64,000 nt of DNA from Marinobacter mangrovi (GTDB lineage Bacteria > Pseudomonadota > Gammaproteobacteria > Pseudomonadales > Oleiphilaceae): NCBI RefSeq assembly GCF_016798325.1, contig NZ_JAERVO010000008.1, forward strand, positions 62,001 to 126,000, given 5' to 3'. Shown one piece after another: positions 17,208 through 26,408 of this stretch. The notes below the pieces were generated by a model. That model was not told the DNA's origin, searched no databases, and saw only the letters and a program-made list of their open reading frames with translations. The translations under genes and the position numbers were made by a program. Every line of letters starts with the position of its first letter. The first letter of the stretch is position 1.

Positions 17208-17322
17208 GTTAACCTTATGTTCCTTAACGGCTTGACGCTTGGGGCACCCTGAAATCAAGGCTCCCCCAGCAGATTTGCACAACACAGCGATCTTCACAAC
17301 CAGATTCCGGAATCCCGCACCT

Positions 17323-20037
17323 ATGAGCCAGAAGCAGACGCCCCCAGTCGTTCTCGTCGACGGATCCTCCTACCTGTTCCGCGCCTTTCATGCTTTGCCC
17401 GAGTTAAAAACCAGCAAGGGCCAACAAACCGGCGCGATCAAGGGGGTCATCAGCATGATCCGCCGTATCGATAAGGACTTCCCCGGCTCCAAGGTCGTTG
17501 TGGTCTTCGACGCCAAGGGCAAGACGTTCCGCCATGATCTCTACGAAGACTACAAGGCGAATCGCCCGCCCATGCCGGAGGACCTGGCCACCCAGATCGC
17601 GCCGATCCACGAGATCATCCGCGCCATGGGGCTGCCGCTGCTGATCGTGCCCGATGTGGAGGCGGACGACGTGATCGGCACCCTGGCCTACGAGGCCACG
17701 GACAAGGGTGTGGACGTGGTGATTTCCACCGGCGACAAGGACATGGCCCAACTGGTCAGCGATCACGTCACACTGATCAACACCATGACCGAAACCGCCA
17801 TGGACCGGGATGGCGTGGCCGACAAGTTCGGCATCGCCCCGGAGCAGATCATCGACTACCTGGCCCTGGTGGGCGACAAGGTGGACAACATTCCCGGTGT
17901 GGACAAATGCGGCCCCAAGACCGCCGTCAAATGGCTACAGCAGTATGACACCCTGGACAACCTGATCGAGCACGCCGACGAGATCAAGGGCAAGATCGGC
18001 GAGAACCTGCGCAACGCCCTTGAGCAGCTGCCCCTGAGCAAGGAGCTGGCCACGATCAAGACCGATGTGGATCTGGAATTCGGCATCCAGGACGTCAAGC
18101 CGGACGACACCGACCGCGAAAAGCTGCTGGCGCTGTTCAAGGAGTACGAATTCAAGACCTGGATCGCCGAGCTCAGTGATGATGATGACGAATCAGCGGA
18201 CGACGACACGACGCCGGACGCGCCGGAAAAACGCTACAGCGTCATCACCGACCAGGGCGAGTTCGACGATTGGGTCAAACGCCTGAAGAAAGCCGACCTG
18301 TTTGCATTCGACACCGAGACCACCAGCCTGAACTACAGCAGCGCCGAAGTGGTCGGTGTTTCCTTTGCCATCGAACCGGGCGAAGCCGCCTACGTGCCGT
18401 TTGGCCACGACTACATGGGCGCCCCCGATCAGCTGCCCCGCGACACGGTGCTGGGCGCGCTCAAGCCGCTACTGGAAGACCCCAAACAGAAGAAGGTCGG
18501 GCAGAACCTCAAGTACGACAAGAACGTGCTCGCCAACCACGACATCACGCTGGAGGGCATTGCCGAGGACACCATGCTGGAGTCCTACGTCCTCAACTCC
18601 ACCGCGTCGCGCCACGACATGGACAGCCTGGCCCTGAAGTATCTGGGCGAGGCGACGATCTCGTTCGAGTCGATTGCCGGCAAAGGCGCGAAACAGCTGA
18701 CTTTCAACCAGATCGATCTGGAACAGGCCGGGCCGTATGCCGCCGAGGATGCCGACATCACCCTGCGTCTGCACCAGACTCTGCGACCGCGTCTGGCGAA
18801 GGAAGGCCGCCTGGAAGCCGTCTACGCCGAGATCGACATGCCGCTGGTGCCGGTCCTGTCGCGCATGGAACAGCGGGGCGTGATGATCGACACCGCCACC
18901 CTCAGGCGCCACAGTCAGCAGTTGGCCGAACGCATGGCCGAGCTGGAAAAGGCCGCCCACGAAGAAGCCGGAGAAACCTTCAACCTCGGCTCGCCCAAGC
19001 AATTGCAGGCGATTTTCTACGAGAAGCTGGGACTGCCAGTGGTCAAGAAAACGCCCAAGGGCGCGCCGTCCACCGCGGAGCCGGTCCTGCAGGAGCTGGC
19101 TCACGACTACAAGCTGCCGCACCTGATCCTGGAGCACCGCAGCCTGAGCAAGCTCAAGTCCACCTACACCGACCGGCTCCCGGAAATGGTCAGCCCGCGG
19201 ACGGGTCGTGTGCATACGTCCTATCACCAGGCCGTCGCGGCCACCGGTCGCCTGTCATCATCGGAGCCCAACCTGCAGAACATCCCGATCCGCACCGAGG
19301 AAGGCCGACGCATCCGCCAGGCGTTCGTGGCGCCGGACGGCTACAAGCTGGTCGCGGCCGACTACTCACAGATCGAACTGCGCATCATGGCCCACCTGTC
19401 CGGTGACGAAGGCCTGCTCAAAGCCTTTGCGGACGGCAAGGACATCCACAAGGCCACGGCCGCCGAGGTGTTCGGCACCACGACCGACAACGTCACCTCG
19501 GATCAGCGGCGCAGCGCCAAGGCGATCAACTTCGGCCTGATCTACGGCATGTCCGCCTTTGGCCTGTCCCGACAGCTCGGCGTCGAACGCAAGCTGGCCC
19601 AGGAATACATCGACCTGTATTTCCACCGCTACCCGGGCGTGCGCCAGTACATGGACGATATCCGCAAGCAGGCTCACGACCAGGGCTACGTCGAGACCCT
19701 GTTTGGCCGACGCCTTTATCTGCCGGAGATCAATGCCAAGAACAAGCAGATGCAGCAGGCCGCCGAACGCACCGCCATCAACGCGCCCATGCAGGGCACG
19801 GCTGCCGATATCATCAAGAAAGCGATGGTAGCCGTTGAAGACTGGCTACTGGACGCGCACGCCAAGGACGCCCGCATGGTCATGCAGGTCCACGACGAAC
19901 TGATCCTGGAAGTGAAGGAGTCGGCCCTGGACAAGGTAACCCAGGGCCTGACCGAGCGCATGTCCAATGCGGTTGAACTGAGAGTGCCGCTGCTGGTGGA
20001 AGCCGGCGTCGGGGATAACTGGGATGAGGCGCACTAG
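17323..20037 (+). CDS. polA: DNA polymerase I
   Basis: Pol I fills gaps and removes RNA primers in replication and repair. The 904-residue protein has all three domains. The 5'-3' exonuclease (FEN-like) spans about residues 1-300. The 3'-5' proofreading exonuclease begins at about residue 325 with an intact DTETT motif at about 330. The polymerase domain has DYSQIELR at about 680 and VHDELILEV at about 856. Proofreading residues are present, unlike in Taq-type enzymes. The ATG at 17323 gives the family start; the frame is open 28 codons further upstream. It is convergent with the btuB-like gene, with only 23 bases between stops. Confidence 0.97.
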   Translation: MSQKQTPPVVLVDGSSYLFRAFHALPELKTSKGQQTGAIKGVISMIRRIDKDFPGSKVVVVFDAKGKTFRHDLYEDYKANRPPMPEDLATQIAPIHEIIRAMGLPLLIVPDVEADDVIGTLAYEATDKGVDVVISTGDKDMAQLVSDHVTLINTMTETAMDRDGVADKFGIAPEQIIDYLALVGDKVDNIPGVDKCGPKTAVKWLQQYDTLDNLIEHADEIKGKIGENLRNALEQLPLSKELATIKTDVDLEFGIQDVKPDDTDREKLLALFKEYEFKTWIAELSDDDDESADDDTTPDAPEKRYSVITDQGEFDDWVKRLKKADLFAFDTETTSLNYSSAEVVGVSFAIEPGEAAYVPFGHDYMGAPDQLPRDTVLGALKPLLEDPKQKKVGQNLKYDKNVLANHDITLEGIAEDTMLESYVLNSTASRHDMDSLALKYLGEATISFESIAGKGAKQLTFNQIDLEQAGPYAAEDADITLRLHQTLRPRLAKEGRLEAVYAEIDMPLVPVLSRMEQRGVMIDTATLRRHSQQLAERMAELEKAAHEEAGETFNLGSPKQLQAIFYEKLGLPVVKKTPKGAPSTAEPVLQELAHDYKLPHLILEHRSLSKLKSTYTDRLPEMVSPRTGRVHTSYHQAVAATGRLSSSEPNLQNIPIRTEEGRRIRQAFVAPDGYKLVAADYSQIELRIMAHLSGDEGLLKAFADGKDIHKATAAEVFGTTTDNVTSDQRRSAKAINFGLIYGMSAFGLSRQLGVERKLAQEYIDLYFHRYPGVRQYMDDIRKQAHDQGYVETLFGRRLYLPEINAKNKQMQQAAERTAINAPMQGTAADIIKKAMVAVEDWLLDAHAKDARMVMQVHDELILEVKESALDKVTQGLTERMSNAVELRVPLLVEAGVGDNWDEAH

Positions 20038-20060
20038 GCCTCACCCCTGTTCAAACCGGG

Positions 20061-21851
20061 TTAGTAGGTGTAACGCAGGCTCGCCAGTACCTGGCGGGTC
20101 TGCCCGGCGTAGCCGTAGGCCGTGACCGCTTCCTGATCCAGCAGGTTGCTGACTTTCAGGCCCAGGTTCAGTGCCTCGGTCGCGGCATAGCCCAGGCTGA
20201 GGTTGGCCACCACATAACCGGGCACGTGTGCGTCCCCCGCCGCCGTATCGATGGAATCGGTACGACCCAACAGTTCCAGGTTGACTTCGGTCGGGCCAAA
20301 CGTACGGCTGCCCGCCAGGCGGCCATTCCACTTGGGACGACGCCCTAACGGATCCCCGGTCTCGTCATCGGTTGCCCGGGTGTAGCCGGCGCCGGCTTCC
20401 AGCGACCAGCCAATACCGGTGTAGGCCAGGCTAAGCTCGCTCCCCTTCGCCGTGGCCTTCCCCACGTTGTACGGCACATACAGGGAATCCAACACCACCA
20501 GATCGTCGAAATTGGTGCGATAGAACGACAGCTCGTAGCTCAGACGCCCGGCACTGCCCTTCATACCCACCTCATAGGTTTCCGAGGTCTCGGCTTTGAG
20601 ATCCGGGTTAGCCCCGAACGGGGAATACAGATCGTTGAAGTTCGGTGCCTTGAAGCCCGTTCCGTAGCTCACATAAGGCATGACCACTTCGCTGAGCATA
20701 TAGCCCACAGACAGCGCTCCGGTGGTTTCCTCTCCATACGCTTCGTTATCGTCGTAACGGGCGGAGGCTTCCACATGCAGCGGCTGGTTCAGGGTCTGCC
20801 ACTGGGCGAAGGCGGCGTTGTTATAACGGGAATCCTCGGTGTAGTCGGTGGAGGCATCCACCGATTCATCGATGCGCTCAATGCCCAGCGTCAGCAACTG
20901 GTAGTCCGTCAGCTCGATATCGCTCTGCAGCAGGTATTGCTGGCGTTTCGTCTCGTAGTCATAAAAAGGCGAGAGATTGGTGAAGTTGTCGTTGGTTTCA
21001 CGACCAAAACCTACCTGTGCGTGCAGACTGACACGATCCGACACGGAATAGTCGGCAAAGGCGCGGCCGGACTGCTGCACAAACTCATTCCAGTATCGTT
21101 CGTCACTGGTACCGAAACTGCTGTCGTAATCGTTCTCGCCCTGGGCATGCATCAGATTGAGGCCCAGTGAGAGGTCGTCGGTCACCTGCTGATCGAGGCT
21201 GGCACTGACGGACTTGCTGGTAAAACCATCGTCGTCGCGCTGGTTACTCGCCGGCTGCGAGTCGACGCCATCGGTATCGTAAAGTGACGCTGACAGGCTG
21301 TAGCGCGTGTCGCCGGCCGTACCCGAGAAGTGTTGCGTCAGCCGTGCCGTACCATTGTTGCCGGCACTGACTTCCGAGATCGCTTCGGGATCCAGCGTGC
21401 CGCGGCGGGTGAAGATCTGGATCACGCCACCAATGGCTTCCGAACCATACAGGCTGGAGCGCGGTCCGCGAACCACTTCGATGTGGTCCACCAGGGCCAG
21501 CGGAATATTTTCCAGCTGCGCCGTCCCGGCCGTTGCGCCACCCACCTTCATACCATCAACCAGCACGAGAACGTGATCCGAGTTGGAGCCGCGGATAAAG
21601 ACGCTGGACTGTTTGCCGGCGCCCCCCGTATCCGTAACGGACACACCCGGAACCGAACGCAGAACATCCTGCACCGATGTGGCCGTGCTGCGTTCAATAT
21701 CCTCGCGACTGATCACGGTCACCGAAGCGTTGGTCTCGTCCACGGTCTGCGCTGTCCGCGTCGGCGTGACGACGATGGGATTCAGGGTTTCGGCCGACAA
21801 ACCGGGGGCCAAACAGCCTACGATCAGGCCCAGGGTCAGGTTCGAAGTCAT
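20061..21851 (-). CDS. btuB: TonB-dependent outer-membrane receptor, BtuB-like (cobalamin)
   Basis: This ~596-residue outer-membrane beta-barrel has a signal peptide ending near GLSAET. A TonB box-like NPIVVTPTRTAQ segment and a plug domain (ATSVQDVLRSVPGVSV, SSVFIRGSNSDHVLVLVDG, PRSSLYGSEAIGGVIQIFT) follow. The protein ends in aromatic VLASLRYTY, as barrel proteins do. Its length matches BtuB, and the leader carries a cobalamin riboswitch, so the substrate is almost certainly vitamin B12 or another corrinoid. An ATG at 21851 was preferred to a GTG two codons earlier. The BtuCD-like genes lie 1 kb away on the same strand but are separated by an opposite-strand gene. Confidence 0.88.
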   Translation of the reverse strand: MTSNLTLGLIVGCLAPGLSAETLNPIVVTPTRTAQTVDETNASVTVISREDIERSTATSVQDVLRSVPGVSVTDTGGAGKQSSVFIRGSNSDHVLVLVDGMKVGGATAGTAQLENIPLALVDHIEVVRGPRSSLYGSEAIGGVIQIFTRRGTLDPEAISEVSAGNNGTARLTQHFSGTAGDTRYSLSASLYDTDGVDSQPASNQRDDDGFTSKSVSASLDQQVTDDLSLGLNLMHAQGENDYDSSFGTSDERYWNEFVQQSGRAFADYSVSDRVSLHAQVGFGRETNDNFTNLSPFYDYETKRQQYLLQSDIELTDYQLLTLGIERIDESVDASTDYTEDSRYNNAAFAQWQTLNQPLHVEASARYDDNEAYGEETTGALSVGYMLSEVVMPYVSYGTGFKAPNFNDLYSPFGANPDLKAETSETYEVGMKGSAGRLSYELSFYRTNFDDLVVLDSLYVPYNVGKATAKGSELSLAYTGIGWSLEAGAGYTRATDDETGDPLGRRPKWNGRLAGSRTFGPTEVNLELLGRTDSIDTAAGDAHVPGYVVANLSLGYAATEALNLGLKVSNLLDQEAVTAYGYAGQTRQVLASLRYTY

Positions 21852-21994
21852 TCTCACGGGTGTGCGCCCTCAACAGAAAAACAGGAGTACCCGGTGAGAA
21901 GAGGGCGGGAGCGGTTCCGACAGACAGGGAGCTGGAGGGACCACCGGTGAAGCCCTCCGCTACACCGCATGCGACGTGCCGCGCTTCGCGGGAA

Positions 21995-22180
21995 GCGCCA
22001 CACTGGGCAGACGGCCGGTCTCCGGGCTCATGGCATTCCAGTCTGGCTGGAGATCAGATACGCCTTCCCGGATCTCGGGATCCAGTGGCCATGTACCTGT
22101 CATTACCATTTACCGTTGCGGGGGCAGCCCTGGGATTGCACCAGGTTCCCGTTTCACTCGCCGTGCGAGCACCGCCTGCT
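21995..22180 (-). promoter_or_regulatory. Cobalamin (B12) riboswitch upstream of the btuB-like gene
   Basis: Read on the minus strand, the leader contains the conserved blocks of the adenosylcobalamin riboswitch in order. First is GGGAACCTGGTGCAATCC with GGCTGCCCCCGCAAC. Then come GCCACTG and CGGGAAGGC. Last is the B12-box-like AGCCCGGAGACCGGCC. The last block lies about 160 bases before the btuB start. When B12 is abundant such elements usually sequester the ribosome-binding site or end transcription. The boundaries given are approximate. Confidence 0.9.
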
Positions 22181-22489
22181 GATCGTTCTTGATGACAACG
22201 CTGTCACCTTTCTGGCGGGCACTCTATGCCCAGAACCCCCTCAGGTCAATGTCGGGCACGAGGCCTTTCGCTATTGGCGTGCACCTTTAACGAACACCGC
22301 GTTATATCAGTGCATTTTGCATCTTCATGGATTGATCACGACCCTTTTAAATCAAGCATTTAGTTTCCGGCACAATTTTAGCTTGCGTCCTATCGTCGAA
22401 AACGGGATGTCGTGACACATCCGAACCTGATCACGATGTAGTGGCCACGGTGCCGATAAACCGGGCACCCACTGAATGAGGTAACGACC
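22181..22489. other. Spacer between the riboswitch and the 22490 gene
   Basis: This ~300-base stretch is AT-richer than its flanks and should contain divergent promoters. On the minus strand a TATAAC (22301-22306) could be the -10 element for the btuB transcript, but no good -35 is correctly spaced. GGGCA/TGCCC near 22215-22230 forms a small hairpin. I see no gene in it. Confidence 0.35.
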
Positions 22490-22849
22490 ATGATGACGCT
22501 AGCACCAGAACGCAGTTGGTTGCTGGATCGCGGGCTGCTCAAGCTCGTCCATCAGTGCCGCAAGCTGATCCTGGCGGAATTCGGCGTTAAGCTTCACCTG
22601 ACCGACGACCACCTGGAAGACCGCCTGGCGGACTACGCCGAAAAGTCACGTTCCAATCACCTGGCCCGAACCTGGAACGAACTTCGCCAACACCTGCCTG
22701 ACGCCGGTGACAGCGACACCCAACGCCGGATGTACCGGGGACAGGAACTGGCCGAACCGGCCCCTCCGGCTGAAAAAGAGGCAACCGAGGACAGCGGGCG
22801 GACGCGAACGATCACCTACCGCGGCCGCAAGGTGGAAGTGCCGGCCTGA
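22490..22849 (+). CDS. Small hypothetical protein between btuB and btuD genes
   Basis: This 119-residue protein is one I do not recognise. It has no signal peptide or membrane segment. The first ~75 residues are helical and basic/acidic mixed (LLDRGLLKLVHQCRKLILAE), followed by an acidic, proline-containing linker and a short basic C-terminal TITYRGRKVEV. A GAGGT ribosome-binding site lies before the ATG. It stands alone, divergent from the riboswitch and convergent with the ABC ATPase gene. The C-terminal TYRGRKVEV resembles short DUF4278-like YRG motifs, but this is weak. Confidence 0.55.
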   Translation: MMTLAPERSWLLDRGLLKLVHQCRKLILAEFGVKLHLTDDHLEDRLADYAEKSRSNHLARTWNELRQHLPDAGDSDTQRRMYRGQELAEPAPPAEKEATEDSGRTRTITYRGRKVEVPA

Positions 22850-22886
22850 TCCGACCGGCCGCATCAACAGCACCGCCCCACGTCAC

Positions 22887-23663
22887 TTACGATGCCGAGC
22901 GTGGTACCCAGAGGGCACGGGCGCCCTCACCCACCCGTTCCACTGGATGGTTGAAGACCCGGGCCAGGTACTCTTCGGTCAACATGGCCGATGCCGGGCC
23001 GGCGTCGTGACCGCCATCGGGGTAGAGCAACAGGATGCGATCGGCGTGGCGTGCAGCCAGATTGATGTCGTGCACGGACATGAACACCAGCCGGCCTGAG
23101 TCATGGGCCAGCGTCTGGACCTGCGCCATAAGACGCGCCTGATGACGCAGATCCAGGTGATTGGCCGGCTCGTCCAGCAGCAGCACCCCGGGATCCTGGG
23201 CCAGCAACGTCGCCAGGGCCACCCGCCGCTGCTCGCCGCCTGACAGCTGGTCCACTCGTGCACTGGCCAGCGCCTCCAGACCACACGCCTGGATCGCCGC
23301 CTCGATGAACGGCGTATCCGAAGCCCCGAGTGCCTGCCAACCCTGCCGATGGGCGTAGCGTCCGGCACTGACCGCTTCGGTGACCGTGAATGGAAAGTCC
23401 AGCCGGGCCTGCTGTAGCAACAAGCCGATACGGCGGGCCAGCAACTTGCGCGGGCAACGCCGGATATCCACACCGTCAACACAGACCCGGCCGGCAACCA
23501 CCGGCAACAGGCCCGCCAGGGTCAGCAGCAGTGACGACTTGCCAACACCGTTCTCGCCGAGAACCGCCCAGACCTCGCCGGCTTCCGCTCGCAGATCCAA
23601 CGGCTGGGCCAGGGCTTTACCGGCCCGCCCAAAGGCCAGAGCATCCAGCTGCAAAGAAGCCAT
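22887..23663 (-). CDS. btuD: ABC transporter ATPase, BtuD/FecE-type
   Basis: The 258-residue ATPase energises import through the adjacent permease. It shows Walker A GENGVGKSS (36-44), the ABC signature LSGGEQRR (140-147), Walker B VLLLDEP (160-166) with the D-loop NHLD, and a His switch (SVHD). It starts immediately after the permease stop, so the two are translationally coupled. The family imports siderophores, haem or cobalamin; the neighbouring riboswitch-controlled BtuB-like receptor points to B12. A periplasmic binding protein (BtuF) gene is not in this window. Confidence 0.85.
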   Translation of the reverse strand: MASLQLDALAFGRAGKALAQPLDLRAEAGEVWAVLGENGVGKSSLLLTLAGLLPVVAGRVCVDGVDIRRCPRKLLARRIGLLLQQARLDFPFTVTEAVSAGRYAHRQGWQALGASDTPFIEAAIQACGLEALASARVDQLSGGEQRRVALATLLAQDPGVLLLDEPANHLDLRHQARLMAQVQTLAHDSGRLVFMSVHDINLAARHADRILLLYPDGGHDAGPASAMLTEEYLARVFNHPVERVGEGARALWVPRSAS

Positions 23664-24629
23664 CTAGCTGTCCCCCCGGCGTCGCAGGAGATACAGGAAC
23701 AACGGCACCCCAACCGCCGCCGTCAACACACCCACGGGCAACTGCCGCGGCGCGATCAGGGTCCGCGCGAAGGTATCCGCCAGCATCAGCAGTGCGCCGC
23801 CGGCCAACAGGCTGGCAGGCACCAGCCGCCGATGCCCGGCTCCCAGCCACTGGCGCATGAGGTGAGGCACGACCAGACCGACAAAACCGATGGGCCCGGC
23901 CAGGGTCACGGCACAGGCGGTGAGAAACGACGCGGTGATGTAACAGACCGCCCGCAGGCGATGAATTTCCACCCCCAGCACCGCCGCCTGGTCATCGCCA
24001 CGGGCCAGCAGATCCAGCGCCGGCGCCATCATCCAGGCCGCCAATAGCGCCAGCGCCAGGACCGGCAGCCCCCACCAGGGCGCCACCGGCCTGGAGAGAT
24101 CCCCCATCAGCCAGAACAGCATCCCCCGCAGGGACTGGTCCGGTCCGAGCACCAGCAGCAGACTGATGCAGGCTCCCCAGCCGGCGGCAATCACCACGCC
24201 GGTAAGCAGGAGCCGATCGCCGCGACCATAGCCGCGACCGCCGCCCAGCAGGAAAACCAGCAGCATGCTGGCCAGACTGCCCACGAAGGCACTCCCGGAC
24301 ACCCACCAGGCTTGCAACCCCAGCGTAATGGCACCAAGTGCCGCGACCGCGGCCCCGCCGGAAATGCCCAGCACGTAGGGCTCCGCCAATGGATTGCGCA
24401 ACAGCACCTGCATCAACACACCGGCCAGTGCCAACATGCCGCCCACCACGAAGGCCGCAACGGCTCGCGGGAGGCGAAGGTCATAGAGAATGGCGGTCTG
24501 CCATTGGGGCGCATCGCCCGTGATTACGCCCAACGGATTGAAACTGGCCGATCCCCAGCCGAGTGCGAGACCAAACAGCACCACATTGAGAGCCAGCAGA
24601 ATTGGTAGCCAGAGACTTGAAAGCCGCAC
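23664..24629 (-). CDS. btuC: ABC transporter permease, BtuC/FecCD-type
   Basis: The 321-residue inner-membrane protein has about nine or ten hydrophobic helices and the FecCD signatures: LRLPRAVAAFVVGGMLALAG, NPLAEPYVLGISGGAA and GPIGFVGLVVPHLMR. It forms the channel of a type II ABC importer for chelated metals or corrinoids and pairs with the ATPase downstream. Cobalamin is inferred from the BtuB-like receptor nearby. The upstream spacer (116 bases) is too short to hold a second B12 riboswitch, so this operon seems to lack that control. Confidence 0.85.
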   Translation of the reverse strand: MRLSSLWLPILLALNVVLFGLALGWGSASFNPLGVITGDAPQWQTAILYDLRLPRAVAAFVVGGMLALAGVLMQVLLRNPLAEPYVLGISGGAAVAALGAITLGLQAWWVSGSAFVGSLASMLLVFLLGGGRGYGRGDRLLLTGVVIAAGWGACISLLLVLGPDQSLRGMLFWLMGDLSRPVAPWWGLPVLALALLAAWMMAPALDLLARGDDQAAVLGVEIHRLRAVCYITASFLTACAVTLAGPIGFVGLVVPHLMRQWLGAGHRRLVPASLLAGGALLMLADTFARTLIAPRQLPVGVLTAAVGVPLFLYLLRRRGDS

Positions 24630-24703
24630 GATTCACCCGGACAACGAAAGGACCCCGAGTATAGCGGTCAGGCGCAAAGGGGTTAAGCGGGAAGACGGGA
24701 AAG

Positions 24704-24727
24704 AAAGCGGGCCGGACGGCCCGCTTT
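24704..24727 (-). terminator. Terminator after the FadL-type gene
   Basis: AAAGCGGGCC (24704-24713) pairs with GGCCCGCTTT (24718-24727) around four bases. On the minus strand it ends in TTT followed by C then TTT. It lies 19 bases past the stop of the 24746 gene. Confidence 0.7.
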
Positions 24728-24745
24728 GCTGTCAGGCAGGACGGA

Positions 24746-26104
24746 TCAGAACGCCTTGCTGACCTGCACGCCGGCGCTCCAGGCGCTCAGCTCGTAGGTC
24801 GCGGAATAGCTGGCGCCGTTGCCGACCGGCTCGTCGTCGACGGTGTATTCCTGCTCGTTCACGTCCACATCGTCAAACAGCAGGACGCCGGCGGCCACGT
24901 CGACCGTCCAGCCACTCTGTGCATCGTTCCACTGGGTACCCAGGGTCAGCCACTGACGGTCGTTCGACGGAATACGTGCTGTCCGGTAATTGTCATCCAC
25001 CGGAGATTCGTCGTAGGCGTAGCCCGCCTTGAAGGCCCAGGCCGGCGTCGCCTGCCAGATACCACCAACGTTGACCTGCCAGGTGTCGTTCCAGTTCTCG
25101 GACACGTGGCCGATCAGGCTGTTATCGCCGTACTTGGGTCCGCCCACGGCGGAGATGGTGCCGCCGTCTTCACGGCTTTCGATGTCCAGGGCCTCGAAAC
25201 GGCTCCATTTGGCCCAGGTGGCACCGGCCAGCAGGGTCACGGTATCGGTCAGCTTGTGGCGGATACCAAACGTCAGGCTCTCGGGAATGTCCAGCGGGAC
25301 GTTGGCGTCTTCCTTCGCGGTGACCAGGTTAACGCCGCTGGCAGTCACCTGCGGGAAGTTGGTCAGCGTGGAGTCACCCTCCAGGTTCAGCGTGGTGCCG
25401 GTCTGGCCGGACAGGCCGATCTGGGTCTTGTCGGTCAATTCATACAGCAGGCCGAAGCTGATCGTCGCGCCGATGTCGTCCCCTTCGGTATCGAAGTAGC
25501 CTTCCTGCGGCAGGCCGTAGTTGCTGTAATCCTGATACTTGGTCAGCCGGCCTTTGGCGTAGATGATGTTGACGCCAATCCCCATGGAGAAGCCTTCGCC
25601 ATTATTAACGGCGATGGAGGGACTCAGGGCGATGGCCGTCAGCTCGGTTTTGTCGGCAAAGTAACGACCTACGAAATCGTCGTCATAATCCGCCTTCAGG
25701 CCATAGGGGGCGTGCAGACCGATGCCCACATCAACGGTGTCGTTGATTTCGTGGGTCACGAAGATGTTCGGCAGGTAGGCCGGGTCGGCGATGTCGCCGC
25801 CATCGCTACCGCTGACGTCATTACCGACGTTATCCGTCGCGCTGGCCGTGCCATCTTTGACCTCTGCGTCGATGTCCAGCACAGCCGCACCAAAGGACAC
25901 ATTGGTACCGGACAGCTGGCTCATACCGGCCGGGTTGAAGAACACCGTGGTGGCGTTTTCAGGGTTGGCCGCCGTACCGGCATTGGCCACACCCATCGCG
26001 CTTGCGCTTTGTTCATTGAGTGCAAAGCCGCCGGCCATGACCGCTCCGGGGCCGCATAGGGTTGCCGCCAGAATGGCGCGTGACAGGGTATTGTTGTTTC
26101 GCAT
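24746..26104 (-). CDS. OmpP1/FadL family outer-membrane transporter
   Basis: The 452-residue barrel protein has a signal peptide ending at AVMAGG. The FadL/OmpP1 start follows: GFALNEQSASAMGVANAG and the NPAGM segment (TTVFFNPAGMSQLSG) that forms the hatch of the channel. It ends in the aromatic residue of VSKAF. These proteins let hydrophobic molecules such as long-chain fatty acids or aromatic hydrocarbons cross the outer membrane by lateral diffusion. A GGAGA ribosome-binding site and a good promoter candidate lie upstream. The gene is monocistronic, bounded by terminators. The substrate is not deducible. Confidence 0.9.
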   Translation of the reverse strand: MRNNNTLSRAILAATLCGPGAVMAGGFALNEQSASAMGVANAGTAANPENATTVFFNPAGMSQLSGTNVSFGAAVLDIDAEVKDGTASATDNVGNDVSGSDGGDIADPAYLPNIFVTHEINDTVDVGIGLHAPYGLKADYDDDFVGRYFADKTELTAIALSPSIAVNNGEGFSMGIGVNIIYAKGRLTKYQDYSNYGLPQEGYFDTEGDDIGATISFGLLYELTDKTQIGLSGQTGTTLNLEGDSTLTNFPQVTASGVNLVTAKEDANVPLDIPESLTFGIRHKLTDTVTLLAGATWAKWSRFEALDIESREDGGTISAVGGPKYGDNSLIGHVSENWNDTWQVNVGGIWQATPAWAFKAGYAYDESPVDDNYRTARIPSNDRQWLTLGTQWNDAQSGWTVDVAAGVLLFDDVDVNEQEYTVDDEPVGNGASYSATYELSAWSAGVQVSKAF

Positions 26105-26232
26105 GATTATTATCTCTCCGCCTGTGGACTTGGAAATGGCCGGACCGACCCATGCCTCAACTCACCGCTTCCCTTGCGGGGCGGGCGATTACCACAGCGT
26201 CGGTGCACTCCGGACACATCACCGAGGCCGCG

Positions 26233-26262
26233 AGTATACGCATCGGGCCGGATTGGCCTCAA
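26233..26262 (-). promoter_or_regulatory. Sigma-70-type promoter candidate for the FadL gene
   Basis: On the minus strand TTGAGG (26257-26262) and TATACT (26233-26238) are spaced by 18 bases. This predicts a start near 26226 and a leader of about 120 bases before the ATG at 26104. Confidence 0.5.
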
Positions 26263-26370
26263 ATGCCAAGGCGACCCATTCGCGAGAACATTTATTAGCT
26301 TTAACAACAACTTGAGTGAAATAACAGTGCCGCTGGATGCGGCATGTTCTGATTCAGGGCGTACGGCAGG

Positions 26371-26408
26371 AACGATATCGGGAGGACCACAGCCCTCCCG
26401 ATATCGTT
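26371..26408 (-). terminator. 15-bp hairpin overlapping the pilU stop codon
   Basis: Bases 26371-26385 pair perfectly with 26394-26408 around an eight-base loop. The right arm touches the pilU stop codon. There is no long T-run after it on the minus strand, only TT. The strong stem placed directly at the stop suggests transcript-end formation or 3'-end protection. Confidence 0.6.

Noticed and set aside
21860..22415. Plus-strand frames across the btuB leader
   Set aside because: They cover the conserved blocks of the cobalamin riboswitch, which explain the sequence.
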